From contig JAVJOU010000018.1 of assembly GCA_040216635.1 (NCBI GenBank), positions 62,001-126,000 of the forward strand: a DNA stretch of 64,000 bases, read 5' to 3'. The stretch comes from UBA1479 sp040216635. Its GTDB lineage: Bacteria > Pseudomonadota > Alphaproteobacteria > Rhodospirillales > Casp-alpha2. Positions 1-9,227 of this stretch are shown piece by piece. A program made the position numbers and the translations under genes. Position 1 is the stretch's first letter, and every line of letters starts with the position of its first letter. The notes beneath the pieces were generated by a model. It was not told the origin of the DNA, ran no database searches, and saw only the letters and a program-made list of their open reading frames with translations.

Positions 1-971
1 TTATCGGCATCGGTACGGCTTCCATGCTGACGGGCTTCGCCAACGGCCCTTATCAGGTGGCTGCGGGGCTTTTGGCCATCGGTGTGTTCGCCGCCATCTA
101 TCATCCGGTCGGAATCGCCATGGTCGCGGAAAACGCCAAATCGCTGGGCCGGGAGTTGGGCATCAACGGCGTTTGGGGCAATGTCGGCGTGGCTTGCGCG
201 GCCGTGGTCACCGGCTATCTGGCCGACCAGATCAGTTGGCGCGCAGCTTTCATCCTGCCCGGCGTTGTCTCCATCGTCATCGGCGCGTCCTATCTGTGGT
301 TTTCCAGCAACGCCCCGGAGCCTCATCCCCTGGCCAAAAAGGACAAATTCATCGGTGCGTCCGTGTCCGAGGTAAAGCGTGCCATCGCCGTTGTTCTGCT
401 GGCTTCCGCCCCCGGCATGTTGATCTTCAATTCGACGACCAATTCCCTGCCCAAATTGTTCGACGAACGCTTGGGTGGGATTGCCGTCAACCTGTCCGAA
501 GTCGGCATGTGGACCTTCGGCGTCTTCCTGATCGCTTCCGTCGCGCAGGTGATCATGGGGCATTTGCTGGACAAATACCGGCTGAAACCGATTTACCTGA
601 CTGCCGTCGCATTACAGGCGCCGCTGATCTTCCTGGTCGGCTATGCGCACGGTATCGGCATGCTGGGTAGCGCCACGGCAATGATGTTCATCGTCTTTTC
701 GATCATTCCTATCCACGACACCATCATCGCCCGTTTCACCTCCAAGGAAATCCGCTCGCGCGTATTCGCCTTGAAGTATCTGGTCGGATTGCTGGTCGGT
801 GCCGCAGCCTTGCCGCTGACGGGCTGGTTGCATGCGACGGTAGGCGGCTTCACCATGGTGTTCATGGTGTTGGGCGCGCTGGCTATATTCGAAAGCTGTG
901 TCACGTTCTTCCTGCCGGCCCGTGATCATCTGACACAGAAAGCCGAAGCGGCGGCTCAGCCTGCCGAGTAG
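1..971 (+). CDS. MFS transporter, 3' part (5' end outside window)
   Basis: The frame is open from the first bases of the window (codons from base 3), so the gene begins upstream and about 323 residues are visible. The visible part is strongly hydrophobic, with roughly eight to nine membrane segments and short charged loops (for example DKYRLKP near the centre and RFTSKEIRSRVFALKY before the last helices). This fits the C-terminal two thirds of a 12-helix major facilitator superfamily carrier in the inner membrane. The substrate cannot be told. It converges on the exonuclease gene 23 bases downstream. ATG at 24 is internal, not the true start. Confidence 0.85.
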   Translation, partial: IGIGTASMLTGFANGPYQVAAGLLAIGVFAAIYHPVGIAMVAENAKSLGRELGINGVWGNVGVACAAVVTGYLADQISWRAAFILPGVVSIVIGASYLWFSSNAPEPHPLAKKDKFIGASVSEVKRAIAVVLLASAPGMLIFNSTTNSLPKLFDERLGGIAVNLSEVGMWTFGVFLIASVAQVIMGHLLDKYRLKPIYLTAVALQAPLIFLVGYAHGIGMLGSATAMMFIVFSIIPIHDTIIARFTSKEIRSRVFALKYLVGLLVGAAALPLTGWLHATVGGFTMVFMVLGALAIFESCVTFFLPARDHLTQKAEAAAQPAE

Positions 972-994
972 CTGGCCGAACGACTTAAGGGGCG

Positions 995-1570
995 TTAGAA
1001 CTTCCCTTTGGCCCGGGCCCGGCGGAGAGCCTCTGCAACGCAACGGCTGTCCGCGAGGGCTTGGTGCATAGCGCCCGGCGGCTCGAAATCGAGAATGCCG
1101 GGCAGGTCCGACGAATTGGGAGTTTGGGAAAGACCGGCTATCGCCATGACTTGCGGGCGCACATCGCCGCACCGGCAATGGGCCAGAGGGTTTCCCATCC
1201 CATAAAGCTGACAATTATGGACGATGTGGCTCAACTCGTCCCCGAAGCCGAGGAAATCCGTCGCGGGGCCTGTGAAGTCGGCGAATAGGTCAAGGGCCGG
1301 TTTCAGGTCCATGGCCTCTCGGTCCAGGCGGTCTTGGGTGATCCCGGTCAGATTTATGAAATAGCCGTCCAGCTTGGGATTGATGCGTGGGCGGACCAAA
1401 ACCTCAAAGGCGTCCAGTTCTTCCAGGTCCGGTGTGTCCGCCAGTTTGACCGCGCCGATCTGGACGATTTCCATTTCCTCGCCCGGTGCGGACCAACGAC
1501 GTTGAAATGCGCCGTTCCAGGCGGTCCATTCCAAATCCATGACGATGATGGCCAGATCATCCCCTTTCAT
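995..1570 (-). CDS. DEDDh-family 3'-5' exonuclease
   Basis: 191 residues. The DxE motif of the RNase T/DnaQ fold is at D12/E14 (VMDLEWT), and the closing H-x4-D motif at H169/D174 (HQALAD) is the DEDDh type, so a two-metal exonuclease on RNA or DNA is expected. The overall shape (stand-alone, HNCQLYG region before the last motif) is closer to Eri-1/KapD-like exoribonucleases than to the DNA polymerase III epsilon subunit. ATG at 1570 lies 3 bases after the stop of the threonylcarbamoyl-AMP synthase gene, so the two are very likely co-transcribed. The substrate is not known. Confidence 0.8.
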   Translation of the reverse strand: MKGDDLAIIVMDLEWTAWNGAFQRRWSAPGEEMEIVQIGAVKLADTPDLEELDAFEVLVRPRINPKLDGYFINLTGITQDRLDREAMDLKPALDLFADFTGPATDFLGFGDELSHIVHNCQLYGMGNPLAHCRCGDVRPQVMAIAGLSQTPNSSDLPGILDFEPPGAMHQALADSRCVAEALRRARAKGKF

Positions 1571-1573
1571 GGG

Positions 1574-2557
1574 TCAGGTATCCTCTGTCCGGGCGGCGCG
1601 GGTCAGGCGGTCGTTGATGGCACGGCCCAGGCCCGTATCGGGGATCGGCATGACCGCGATGGCACGGGCCGGGCCGCTGTCCAGTTCATGCAGCATGGCG
1701 AATAGGTTTGCCGCCGCTTCGGTGGTGTTGCCCACGGGGCTGAGGTTAAGGGAGCTTTCGGGCGTGTCTGGGCCGAAGCCGAGCAATACCTCGCCTTCCC
1801 CGGCCGCATCGGCGTTCAGGCGCAAAGGCTTTCCGGGGGCGTAATGACGCGCCAGCATACCCGGCGAACGGGGGCCGTCCGGGCCGATTTCATGGCTTTC
1901 CGCAACCTGTCCGCAGACCGCTTCCAGGTCTTCGCGGGCAAGGCCGCCCGGGCGCAGGATCACCGCGCGGTTCCCGGTGGCGTCGACCACCGTGGATTCC
2001 AGGCCGACCGGACAGGCGCCGCCGTCCAGGATGATCGCCGGCCCACCCTGGTCCGGCCCCGGCAAGGAGTTTGCGACATGCTGTGCTTGTGTCGGGCTGA
2101 TACGGCCCGACCGGTTGGCACTGGGGGCGGCCACGGGCAGGCCGCTGGCCTTCAGCAAGGCCTGGCCGACCGCATGATCGGGCGCGCGCATGGCGACCGT
2201 GTCGAGCCCCGCGGACACCAGCCGCGACAGCCGGCAATCGGGCCGCCGGGGCTGCACGATGGTCAGGGGGCCCGGCCAGAACGCATCCATCAGGGTTTTT
2301 CCGAGTGGTGTGATCGTGACGTAATCGGCGGCCTGGGCGGCACCCGTCACATGAACGATCAGGGGATTGAATTCAGGCCTGTCCTTGGCCGCATAGACGG
2401 CGGCGCAGGCATCGTCGTTGGTGGCGTCGGCGCCCAGGCCGTACACGGTTTCCGTGGGAAAGGCGACCAGCTGCCCGGCCCGCAGTGCCCGCGCGGCACG
2501 GTCCATGGCAGCGGCATCTTCTGCATCGGCGATCGGGCTGGCGGCATTATCCGTCAA
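1574..2557 (-). CDS. L-threonylcarbamoyladenylate synthase (Sua5/YrdC type)
   Basis: 327 residues. The N-terminal YrdC domain has PTETVYGLGAD near residue 35 and the KDRPEFNPL motif. A C-terminal Sua5 extension follows (region from about residue 215), so this is the long Sua5 form rather than short YrdC. It makes threonylcarbamoyl-AMP from threonine, bicarbonate and ATP, the first step of the t6A37 modification of ANN-decoding tRNAs, in the cytoplasm. Its start overlaps the end of the upstream cysQ-like gene by 11 bases and its stop is 3 bases before the exonuclease start, pointing to translational coupling. Confidence 0.92.
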   Translation of the reverse strand: MTDNAASPIADAEDAAAMDRAARALRAGQLVAFPTETVYGLGADATNDDACAAVYAAKDRPEFNPLIVHVTGAAQAADYVTITPLGKTLMDAFWPGPLTIVQPRRPDCRLSRLVSAGLDTVAMRAPDHAVGQALLKASGLPVAAPSANRSGRISPTQAQHVANSLPGPDQGGPAIILDGGACPVGLESTVVDATGNRAVILRPGGLAREDLEAVCGQVAESHEIGPDGPRSPGMLARHYAPGKPLRLNADAAGEGEVLLGFGPDTPESSLNLSPVGNTTEAAANLFAMLHELDSGPARAIAVMPIPDTGLGRAINDRLTRAARTEDT

Positions 2558-3332
2558 GGCTGATGTCCTTGCCGGTGACGATGAAATGCGGATTGTCCAG
2601 GCCGTCCTTGCCGTAGGTCAGGGAAGCACCATCCGTTGTGCGGACGTTGCCGCCCGCGAACCGCACCACGGCATGACCGGCGGCCGTGTCCCATTCCATG
2701 GTCCGGCCGAACCGGGGGTAGATGTCGGCGGCCCCTTCGGCGACCCGGCAGAATTTAAGCGAGCTTCCCGCCCCGATACGTTCCGCCACGGTGTAACGTT
2801 CCAAAAAGGCGTCTGCTTCGTCCGCCCCGTGGGACCGGCTGACCACGGCGGTCAGGCCTGCTGCGGGAACATTGCGGGATGCAATCGGCATCAAGGGGCT
2901 GTTGCCCGTTTGTTTGAAGGCACCGGGCGGGCCGGCCACAAAGGTTTCATTCAACACGGGCAGATGCACCACCCCCAGGACAGGTGCGCCGTTTTCGATC
3001 AGCGCGATGTTGACCGTGAACTCGCCGCTGCGTTTGATGAATTCCTTGGTGCCGTCAAGCGGGTCGACCAGCCAGAATACGGGGCTGTTGGGTTGGCGCA
3101 GGCCCTCTGCCTCGGCCGCTTCCTCGCCGACGATGGGATAATCGGCGGTGATTTCCGACATGATGGCCTGGGTGATCAGGTCTTCGGCCAGGCGGTCGGC
3201 CTCGGTCACCGGGGATTTATCGCCCTTGGTATCGACGTCGAAGTCCGTTTCGTAAACGGTGAGAATCGTTTTGCCCGCGCGTTTGGCGATGTCCGCCACC
3301 TGTTCAAGCAGGTCCTGTCCGATGTTCAGCAT
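2547..3332 (-). CDS. cysQ: 3'(2'),5'-bisphosphate nucleotidase CysQ
   Basis: 261 residues from ATG at 3332. It is an inositol-monophosphatase-fold enzyme with the metal-binding motif DPLDGTKEF and C-terminal EWDTAAGHAV, both typical of CysQ. It removes the 3'-phosphate from PAP/PAPS made in sulfate assimilation. The frame stays open to 3449, but the extra 39 residues are low-complexity and unlike the family, whereas MLNIGQDLLEQVADIAKRAG is a normal family N-terminus, so 3332 is preferred. No clear Shine-Dalgarno sequence is visible there. The gene lies between the Memo-AMMECR1 fusion gene and the Sua5 gene on the same strand. Confidence 0.9.
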   Translation of the reverse strand: MLNIGQDLLEQVADIAKRAGKTILTVYETDFDVDTKGDKSPVTEADRLAEDLITQAIMSEITADYPIVGEEAAEAEGLRQPNSPVFWLVDPLDGTKEFIKRSGEFTVNIALIENGAPVLGVVHLPVLNETFVAGPPGAFKQTGNSPLMPIASRNVPAAGLTAVVSRSHGADEADAFLERYTVAERIGAGSSLKFCRVAEGAADIYPRFGRTMEWDTAAGHAVVRFAGGNVRTTDGASLTYGKDGLDNPHFIVTGKDISLDG

Positions 3333-3427
3333 ATGCAGCGTGTCTGATTGTAAAAGAAATGCGAGCCGGTGAGCCCGGTCCCGGTTTGTCGCCCGGGGGC
3401 GGGGCGGAGTCAACCAATGCGGCGGCG

Positions 3428-4888
3428 CTAGTCCCCGAGAGAGCGCCACAATGCCAGGCCGGGCGGTAAATCAGTAGAAGAGGCTTCTTCGGCGATGAAG
3501 CGCCGAGCCTTGAAATCATCGGACCAATGCCTGTCTGCCATGCCGGCCTTGCGTTTCAGATGGCCCAGAAACACCTGTTTGTCCGGCAATTGATCCCAGA
3601 CGGATGGTAGGAACAAAGCCCGTTTGCCGCCGTCTTCGATCACAAGGCCGTCGATGCCGGGCCGCAATTGGGCCAGCAGATCGGCTTCGTCCTTTATGGC
3701 CATGGACATTTGCGGGCTGAGCACGGAAATGGAAAGCGTGACCTCGTGTAGCTCCGCCGCCGTCAGCTTGGGGAAGCGCGGGTCGCGGAATGCGGCGGAA
3801 AACGCGTTCACGGCCACGTCGGTGATCAGCGGGCGATGGGCCTCGGGCGATCCGATGCAGCCGCGCAGTTGGCCGTTCTTTTTCAGGGTCACGAAGCAGG
3901 CCCCGGGGGCCGCCAGTTCCGGGGCGGCATCGGACAGATCAGGCGAAAACGGCTTGCCGGTTTCCAGGCCCTGCTCGATGGACTGTGCCGCCAGGCGAAC
4001 AAGGTCAGGGCCATGACGGTCCAGCAACGTCTTGGTCTGGGCCGCGAAATCGGTTTCACCATCTTTGGCGGCGGCTTGTGGCGGCTCGAAAAACAGCCAG
4101 GAGCCATAGCCCACGACCCGGTCGCGCGGTCCCGCCGTGTCACCGGAATTGCGCAAATCCACGGTCTCGACCGTCATGCCGCGCGCCTTGGCCAGCGCCA
4201 GCAATCCGCCCACGGGAAACCGGCCGCAGGCTCCGTCGCGTTCGATGGCGGCGGGGTTCAGGCTTTCGATCGCTTGGCAGGTGCGGGCGTCGATGGCTTG
4301 GGCGTTTTCGTAATCGAGAAAATGGCTCAGATCCGACGAGACGACGATCAGCGTTTCCGACCCACCCCATAATTTCTCCAGCACTTGGGCGACATCGGCG
4401 GGTTCAGCCTGTCCGACCACGATCGGCAGCAGCTTGAAATCGTCGATCACCGATTTCAGGAACGGCAGGTGCACTTCCAGGGAATGTTCCCGGGCATGGG
4501 TGGCATCGAACACCTGCACCTGCGGCATGCCGGCGATCAACGCCGCCGCGTCCTTGTCGATCTCGACCGGGCCCAGGGGCGTTTCGAACGCATCGGCGCC
4601 GGAAAGGGCCAGGCCGTTAACGGCCACCCGGTGGCAGGGGCCCAGCAAAACCACCCGCTTGATGCGCGCCCGGGCCGGCTTGATCCGGGCATAGGCACTG
4701 GCCGCGACCCCGCCGGAATAGATGTAGCCCGCATGGGGGGCGATGATCGCCTTGGGTACGGGGCCGACGGTGATCTTGGCGTCGTCCCAGCAGCGGTCGA
4801 GCATGGCCTGCAGATCGGCGGCGCGGTCCGGATAAAAGGCACCGGCCACGGCGGCGGGCCTGACAACGTTTGCGGCGCTGATGTTCAT
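3428..4888 (-). CDS. AmmeMemoRadiSam A/B fusion: Memo domain + AMMECR1 domain
   Basis: 486 residues. Residues about 8-270 form a Memo-like domain (related to extradiol dioxygenases). H52 (PHAGY), H87 (GPCHR) and H190 (SDLSHF) match the three histidines that bind metal in this family. Residues about 285-486 form an AMMECR1 domain with the signature LRGCIG at 342-347. Bacteria often encode the two parts separately; here they are one chain. The partner radical SAM gene starts 79 bases away on the opposite strand, so a shared promoter region lies at 4889-4967. The biochemical role of the set is not well established. ATG at 4888 was chosen because the upstream 27 residues are not family-like. Confidence 0.9.
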   Translation of the reverse strand: MNISAANVVRPAAVAGAFYPDRAADLQAMLDRCWDDAKITVGPVPKAIIAPHAGYIYSGGVAASAYARIKPARARIKRVVLLGPCHRVAVNGLALSGADAFETPLGPVEIDKDAAALIAGMPQVQVFDATHAREHSLEVHLPFLKSVIDDFKLLPIVVGQAEPADVAQVLEKLWGGSETLIVVSSDLSHFLDYENAQAIDARTCQAIESLNPAAIERDGACGRFPVGGLLALAKARGMTVETVDLRNSGDTAGPRDRVVGYGSWLFFEPPQAAAKDGETDFAAQTKTLLDRHGPDLVRLAAQSIEQGLETGKPFSPDLSDAAPELAAPGACFVTLKKNGQLRGCIGSPEAHRPLITDVAVNAFSAAFRDPRFPKLTAAELHEVTLSISVLSPQMSMAIKDEADLLAQLRPGIDGLVIEDGGKRALFLPSVWDQLPDKQVFLGHLKRKAGMADRHWSDDFKARRFIAEEASSTDLPPGLALWRSLGD

Positions 4889-4967
4889 TGGCGGTCCACG
4901 CGGTGCATCACTCCATGATAATATAGACCCCGGACCTGCGGTTCCAAAGCCGCCAAAGAGGATTTTC

Positions 4968-6092
4968 ATGGCTTCCGCCGAACAAGCTCAAGAGACTTTC
5001 CCCGGCGCCGTGCCCGGCCGCTACTGGCACAAGCTGGAAGACGGCCGCATTCAATGCGACGTTTGCCCCCGGTTTTGCAAGCTGCGGGCGGGGCAGCGCG
5101 GGCTGTGCTTTGTGCGCGCGTCGGATGGTGAGCAGGTGGTGTTGACGACCTATGGCCGGTCGTCCGGGTTCTGCATCGACCCCATCGAAAAGAAGCCCCT
5201 GAACCATTTTTATCCGGGCACGCCGATCCTCAGTTTCGGTACGGCGGGCTGCAACCTGACCTGCAAGTTCTGTCAGAACCACGACATTTCCAAATCCCGC
5301 GAATTCGACAAACTGCAAAGCCTAGCCACGCCCGCGATGATCGCCGAAGCCGCGGTCAAATCCGGCTGCAAGTCCGTCGCCTATACCTACAACGACCCGG
5401 TGATCTTTCTGGAATACGCCGTCGATACGGCCGAGGAATGCCGCAAGCGGGGCATCAAGAACGTGGCCGTTACGGCGGGCTACATCACGTCGGAAGCACG
5501 CACCGAATTCTTCCAGCACATGGACGCGGCCAACGTGGACCTTAAGGCCTTCACGCCCGAGTTCTATAAGGAGCTCTGTTCCGCCGATCTGGAGGCCGTG
5601 AAGGAAACCCTGATCTACATCAAACACGAAACCGACTGCTGGCTGGAAATCACCGATCTGGTTATCCCCGGCCATAACGACGGAATGGAAGAAATCGACG
5701 CCATGTCGAAATGGATCGTGGATGCTCTGGGCCCGGACGTGCCGGTCCATTTCACGGCTTTTCACCCCGATTGGAAGATGCTGGACGTGCCGCATACGCC
5801 GCCGGAAACCCTGGTCCGGGCGCGTGAAATCGCCATGAACAACGGTGTGCGATACGCCTATACGGGCAACGTCCACGACAAGGTGCATCAATCGACTTAT
5901 TGCCATAACTGCGGCGCGGTGCTGATCGGCCGGGATTGGTACGAACTGTCGGAATTCACGGTCACGACAAAGGGCAATTACCCCGGCAACTGCCAGGCCT
6001 GTGGTTCGGAAGTTCCGGGCCGGTTCGACGGCCCGGCGGGGGACTGGGGCCGTAAGCGGATGCCGCTACGGTTTCAGCGCAAAACGGCGTGA
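4968..6092 (+). CDS. amrS: AmmeMemoRadiSam system radical SAM enzyme
   Basis: 374 residues from ATG 4968, with an AGAGGA ribosome-binding site just upstream. The radical SAM CxxxCxxC cluster motif is C95-C99-C102 (GCNLTCKFC). An N-terminal cysteine group (C30, C33, C37, C47) and two C-terminal CxxC pairs (CHNC; CQAC) suggest further metal or auxiliary cluster sites. The sequence resembles pyruvate-formate-lyase-activating-enzyme-like AmrS proteins that accompany Memo and AMMECR1 proteins in bacteria and archaea. It is divergent from the Memo-AMMECR1 fusion gene. The substrate is unknown; a glycyl-radical activase role is not supported because no partner enzyme is nearby. Confidence 0.92.
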   Translation: MASAEQAQETFPGAVPGRYWHKLEDGRIQCDVCPRFCKLRAGQRGLCFVRASDGEQVVLTTYGRSSGFCIDPIEKKPLNHFYPGTPILSFGTAGCNLTCKFCQNHDISKSREFDKLQSLATPAMIAEAAVKSGCKSVAYTYNDPVIFLEYAVDTAEECRKRGIKNVAVTAGYITSEARTEFFQHMDAANVDLKAFTPEFYKELCSADLEAVKETLIYIKHETDCWLEITDLVIPGHNDGMEEIDAMSKWIVDALGPDVPVHFTAFHPDWKMLDVPHTPPETLVRAREIAMNNGVRYAYTGNVHDKVHQSTYCHNCGAVLIGRDWYELSEFTVTTKGNYPGNCQACGSEVPGRFDGPAGDWGRKRMPLRFQRKTA

Positions 6093-6181
6093 CGGAACCC
6101 TGTTCGCGGGGGCTTGCGTCCCGCGAATGATTGTATACAATCCGCCGTTCATCATATTCATCCGAGGAGAGGATTCCGATC

Positions 6182-6976
6182 ATGGCCCCCGATGCCTCCA
6201 CCGTCGCCCACAGCGAAAGCCGCCCCGCCCATATCAGCCCCGAAGAATGGGAAGTCCGGGTCAACCTGGCCGCGGCTTACCGCTTGGTCGACCAGTTCGG
6301 CTGGTCGGATCTGTTGGGAACGCACCTGTCGGCCCGTGTGCCGGGACCGGACGAACACTTCCTGATCAACCCGTTCGGTGTGTTGTTCGAGGAAATGACG
6401 GCCTCGGCCCTGATCAAGGTCGATGAGCACGGCACCTGCCTGACCGATTCCGAATACTCGATCAATCCGGCGGCCTTCGTCATCCATTCGGCCGTGCATC
6501 TGGCCGTGCCGGAATTGTCCTGTGTCATGCACACGCATACGCGCGACGGCGTCGGCGTGGCCTGCCAGGAAGACGGCATCCTGCCGATCTCGCAGCAGGC
6601 GCTTTCGATCTATGCCCATACGGCCTATCACGATTATGAAGGGCTGGCATTCGATCTGACGGAACGCGAACGCCTTGTCGCCGACCTGGGCGACAACCGG
6701 GTTATGGTGCTGCGCAACCACGGCCTGCTGACCGTCGGCAAGACCATCGGCGAGGCCTTCATGTGGATGTACCGGGCCGAACGGGCCTGCCGCTATCAGC
6801 TGTCGTTCCAGCAATCCGGCGCCAAGCTGCGGCCGATCCCGCAGGAAGTCATCGACAAAACCGTCGAGCAGGGCAAGATCGCCAATTCACCGAACGGCCA
6901 CCGCCCGATCGGTCAGAAGGAATGGCCGGCGCTGCTGCGCAAACTTGATGCGCACAATCCCGGTTACGACGCCTGA
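6182..6976 (+). CDS. class II aldolase/adducin family protein
   Basis: 264 residues from ATG 6182, preceded by a strong GAGGAGAGGA ribosome-binding site. The fold is the zinc-dependent class II aldolase type (L-fuculose-phosphate aldolase/adducin), with the metal-site pair HTHTRDGVG and the later LRNHGLLTVG motif that supplies another histidine. It is cytoplasmic. Family members cleave sugar phosphates or act as decarboxylases/dehydratases; this one lacks anything that fixes a substrate. It stands alone between amrS and pepA. Confidence 0.85.
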   Translation: MAPDASTVAHSESRPAHISPEEWEVRVNLAAAYRLVDQFGWSDLLGTHLSARVPGPDEHFLINPFGVLFEEMTASALIKVDEHGTCLTDSEYSINPAAFVIHSAVHLAVPELSCVMHTHTRDGVGVACQEDGILPISQQALSIYAHTAYHDYEGLAFDLTERERLVADLGDNRVMVLRNHGLLTVGKTIGEAFMWMYRAERACRYQLSFQQSGAKLRPIPQEVIDKTVEQGKIANSPNGHRPIGQKEWPALLRKLDAHNPGYDA

Positions 6977-7014
6977 TCATTCGTCACGCCTTGGACATCG
7001 GTCGTAGAATCCCC

Positions 7015-7140
7015 TTCACGCAGGGGGATGCGGCACCCTATATAATGGGACCCACCATTTCGGCGCGGGCCTGTTCGCCCGCGCGTCTTTTGCCGCCGCG
7101 CGGCCGGACCCTGTGTCGGGACCGCGCGCGGCGCCCCTTA
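7015..7140 (+). promoter_or_regulatory. putative promoter and GC-rich leader of pepA
   Basis: TTCACG at 7015-7020 and TATATA/TATAAT at 7039-7046 (18-base spacing to TATATA) look like a sigma-70-type promoter for the aminopeptidase gene. The leader at 7091-7133 contains a GC-rich imperfect inverted repeat (CGCGCGG...CGCGCG arms around CCC-TGTGTC-GGG). Read by eye only. Confidence 0.35.
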
Positions 7141-7163
7141 TAACCAGTCCCAAGGACAGATAG

Positions 7164-8669
7164 ATGAAAATCACCTTCGCCAATCCCTCGCTCCCCGCCC
7201 AGGGCGTCGTCGTCGTTACCGCCACGGACGGAGGCAAGCTGTCGAAATCCGCACAGGCACTGGACGCCAAATTGGGCGGTGCCATTACCCGTGCCGCCAA
7301 GGCCGGAAAGTTCAAAGGCAAACCCGGCGAGTCCGTGGACCTGATGGCGCCCGACGCCAAATACGACCGCGTTGTCGTGATCGGCCTGGGCAAGCCCGGT
7401 GACTTGAAGGACTTGGACCTGCAAAACGCGGGCGGGCGGATCTATGGGGCGCTGGCCGGACAAGGAACCACCGCGACGGTGGTGATGGACGCCGTCGACG
7501 GCGCCGACATGACGGCGGCCGACATGGGCGCCAATCTGGGGTTCGGGGCGCTGCTGCGATCCTACCGGTTCGATAAATACCGGACCAAGGAACCCGCCGA
7601 CAAGAAGCCGACCCTGAAATCCGTCAAGGTGATGTGCCCGACTTCGGCCAAGGCACGCACGGCCTTCGCCGATATGGAAAAAGTCGCCGAAGGCGTGTTC
7701 TTCACCCGTGATCTGGTGTCCGAGCCGCCGAACGTGCTGTATCCGGCGACCCTGGCCCGTGAGGCCCAGGCCCTTAGAAAGCTGGGCGTGAAGGTCACGG
7801 TGCTGGGCGAAAAGGAAATGAAGAAGCTTGGCATGGGGGCGCTCTTGGGTGTCGGCCAGGGCAGTGCCCGCGAAAGCAAGATGGTCATCATGCAATGGAC
7901 CGGGGTGGCCAAATCGAAAAGCGCCAAGGCGCAGCAGCCCGTGGCCTTCGTCGGCAAAGGCGTGACCTTCGATACGGGCGGCATTTCGATCAAGCCCGCG
8001 GCAGGCATGGAAGACATGAAATGGGACATGGGCGGCTCCGGTGTGGTGATTGGCCTGATGAAGGCCCTGGCCGGACGCAAGGCCAAGGTCAACGCCGTCG
8101 GCGTGGTCGGTCTGGTCGAAAACATGCCCGACGGCAATGCCCAACGCCCGGGGGACATCGTCAAAACCATGTCGGGGCAGACCGTCGAGGTTCTGAATAC
8201 GGATGCCGAAGGCCGCTTGGTTCTGGCCGATGCCCTTTGGTACACGCAGACCAAATACAAACCCAAGTTCGTGGTCGATCTTGCGACCTTGACCGGGGCC
8301 ATCATCGTCGCCCTCGGCAACGAGCGCGCGGGTATGTATGCGAACGACGACACCCTGGCCGATCAGATTTTCCAGGCCGGCGAAGCCGTGGACGAATTGG
8401 TCTGGCGCATGCCGCTGGGCAAGGCTTATGACGAGCTGATCAATTCCGACGCCGCCGACATGCAGAACATCGGCGGGCGCTGGGGCGGGTCGATCACGGC
8501 GGCGCAGTTCCTGCAGCGGTTCATCAAGGACGACACCCCCTGGGCCCATTTGGACATCGCCGGCACGACCTGGTCGAAAAAGCCCAAACCCGTCACGCCC
8601 AAGGGCGGCACGGGATACGGCGTGCGCCTGTTGGATCGTCTGGTCGCCGATCACTACGAAGCCAAATAA
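7164..8669 (+). CDS. pepA: leucyl aminopeptidase (M17 family)
   Basis: 501 residues, the usual length of PepA. The M17 signature NTDAEGRL is at 345-352, with the metal ligands K265 and D270 in GKGVTFDTGG and D288 in KWDMGGSG. It is a hexameric, dimetal cytosolic exopeptidase that removes N-terminal residues; some family members also bind DNA at resolution sites. The next gene encodes the chi subunit of DNA polymerase III, a pairing often seen in proteobacteria. Confidence 0.95.
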   Translation: MKITFANPSLPAQGVVVVTATDGGKLSKSAQALDAKLGGAITRAAKAGKFKGKPGESVDLMAPDAKYDRVVVIGLGKPGDLKDLDLQNAGGRIYGALAGQGTTATVVMDAVDGADMTAADMGANLGFGALLRSYRFDKYRTKEPADKKPTLKSVKVMCPTSAKARTAFADMEKVAEGVFFTRDLVSEPPNVLYPATLAREAQALRKLGVKVTVLGEKEMKKLGMGALLGVGQGSARESKMVIMQWTGVAKSKSAKAQQPVAFVGKGVTFDTGGISIKPAAGMEDMKWDMGGSGVVIGLMKALAGRKAKVNAVGVVGLVENMPDGNAQRPGDIVKTMSGQTVEVLNTDAEGRLVLADALWYTQTKYKPKFVVDLATLTGAIIVALGNERAGMYANDDTLADQIFQAGEAVDELVWRMPLGKAYDELINSDAADMQNIGGRWGGSITAAQFLQRFIKDDTPWAHLDIAGTTWSKKPKPVTPKGGTGYGVRLLDRLVADHYEAK

Positions 8670-8711
8670 CAGACACGGCAAGGGGCAGGGTACGATGTGG
8701 GGAGTGAGCCG

Positions 8712-9161
8712 GTGACGGAGATTTCCTTCTATCATCTGGAACGCTCGCCGCTGGAACAGGCCCTGCCCAAATTGCTGGAAAAGACGCTGGCCGTCGGCAA
8801 GCGCGCCCTTGTGCTTGCCTCATCCGAAGACCGGGTGGAAAGCCTGGCCCAGGTGCTGTGGACCTATGATCCGGATTCCTGGCTGCCCCACGGCACGCCC
8901 AAGGACGGCAATCCGGACGATCAGCCGATCTGGATTTCGACCGATCCCGAAAGCCCCAACAAGGCAACCTTTCTGTTTTTGACGGACGGCGCCACGTCCG
9001 AATGGGTCGATGCATTCGAACGCTGTTTCGAACTGTTCGACGGCCGCGACCCGGACGCCGTTCAGGCGGCGCGCACGCGCTGGAAATCCTACAAGGACGC
9101 CGGACACGACCTTGCCTACCTGCAGCAGACGCCCCAGGGCGGCTGGGAGAAGAAGGCCTGA
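8712..9161 (+). CDS. holC: DNA polymerase III subunit chi
   Basis: 149 residues from GTG 8712. The start MTEISFYHLERSPLEQALP and the internal LLEKTLAVGKRALVLA, DPDSWLPHG and NKATFLFLTDG stretches are typical of HolC, the clamp-loader chi subunit that links the polymerase to SSB. GTG 8712 is chosen over an upstream in-frame start because GGGGAG (8698-8703) sits eight bases before it and the family begins exactly there. It follows pepA by 42 bases and is probably co-transcribed. Confidence 0.9.
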   Translation: MTEISFYHLERSPLEQALPKLLEKTLAVGKRALVLASSEDRVESLAQVLWTYDPDSWLPHGTPKDGNPDDQPIWISTDPESPNKATFLFLTDGATSEWVDAFERCFELFDGRDPDAVQAARTRWKSYKDAGHDLAYLQQTPQGGWEKKA

Positions 9162-9227
9162 TATTCCGCACACGCACGCCCACAGAAGGCGGCGGTGACG
9201 ACAACAAACGACTGACGGAGGATACAG

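Noticed and set aside
612..1214. 200-codon minus-strand frame overlapping the first MFS gene
   Set aside because: It overlaps both the MFS and exonuclease genes in other frames and has no coding character.
7038..8735. 565-codon open frame on the minus strand
   Set aside because: It mirrors pepA, whose motifs are unambiguous; the translated product is rich in His/Gly/Arg as expected for an antisense frame in GC-rich DNA.
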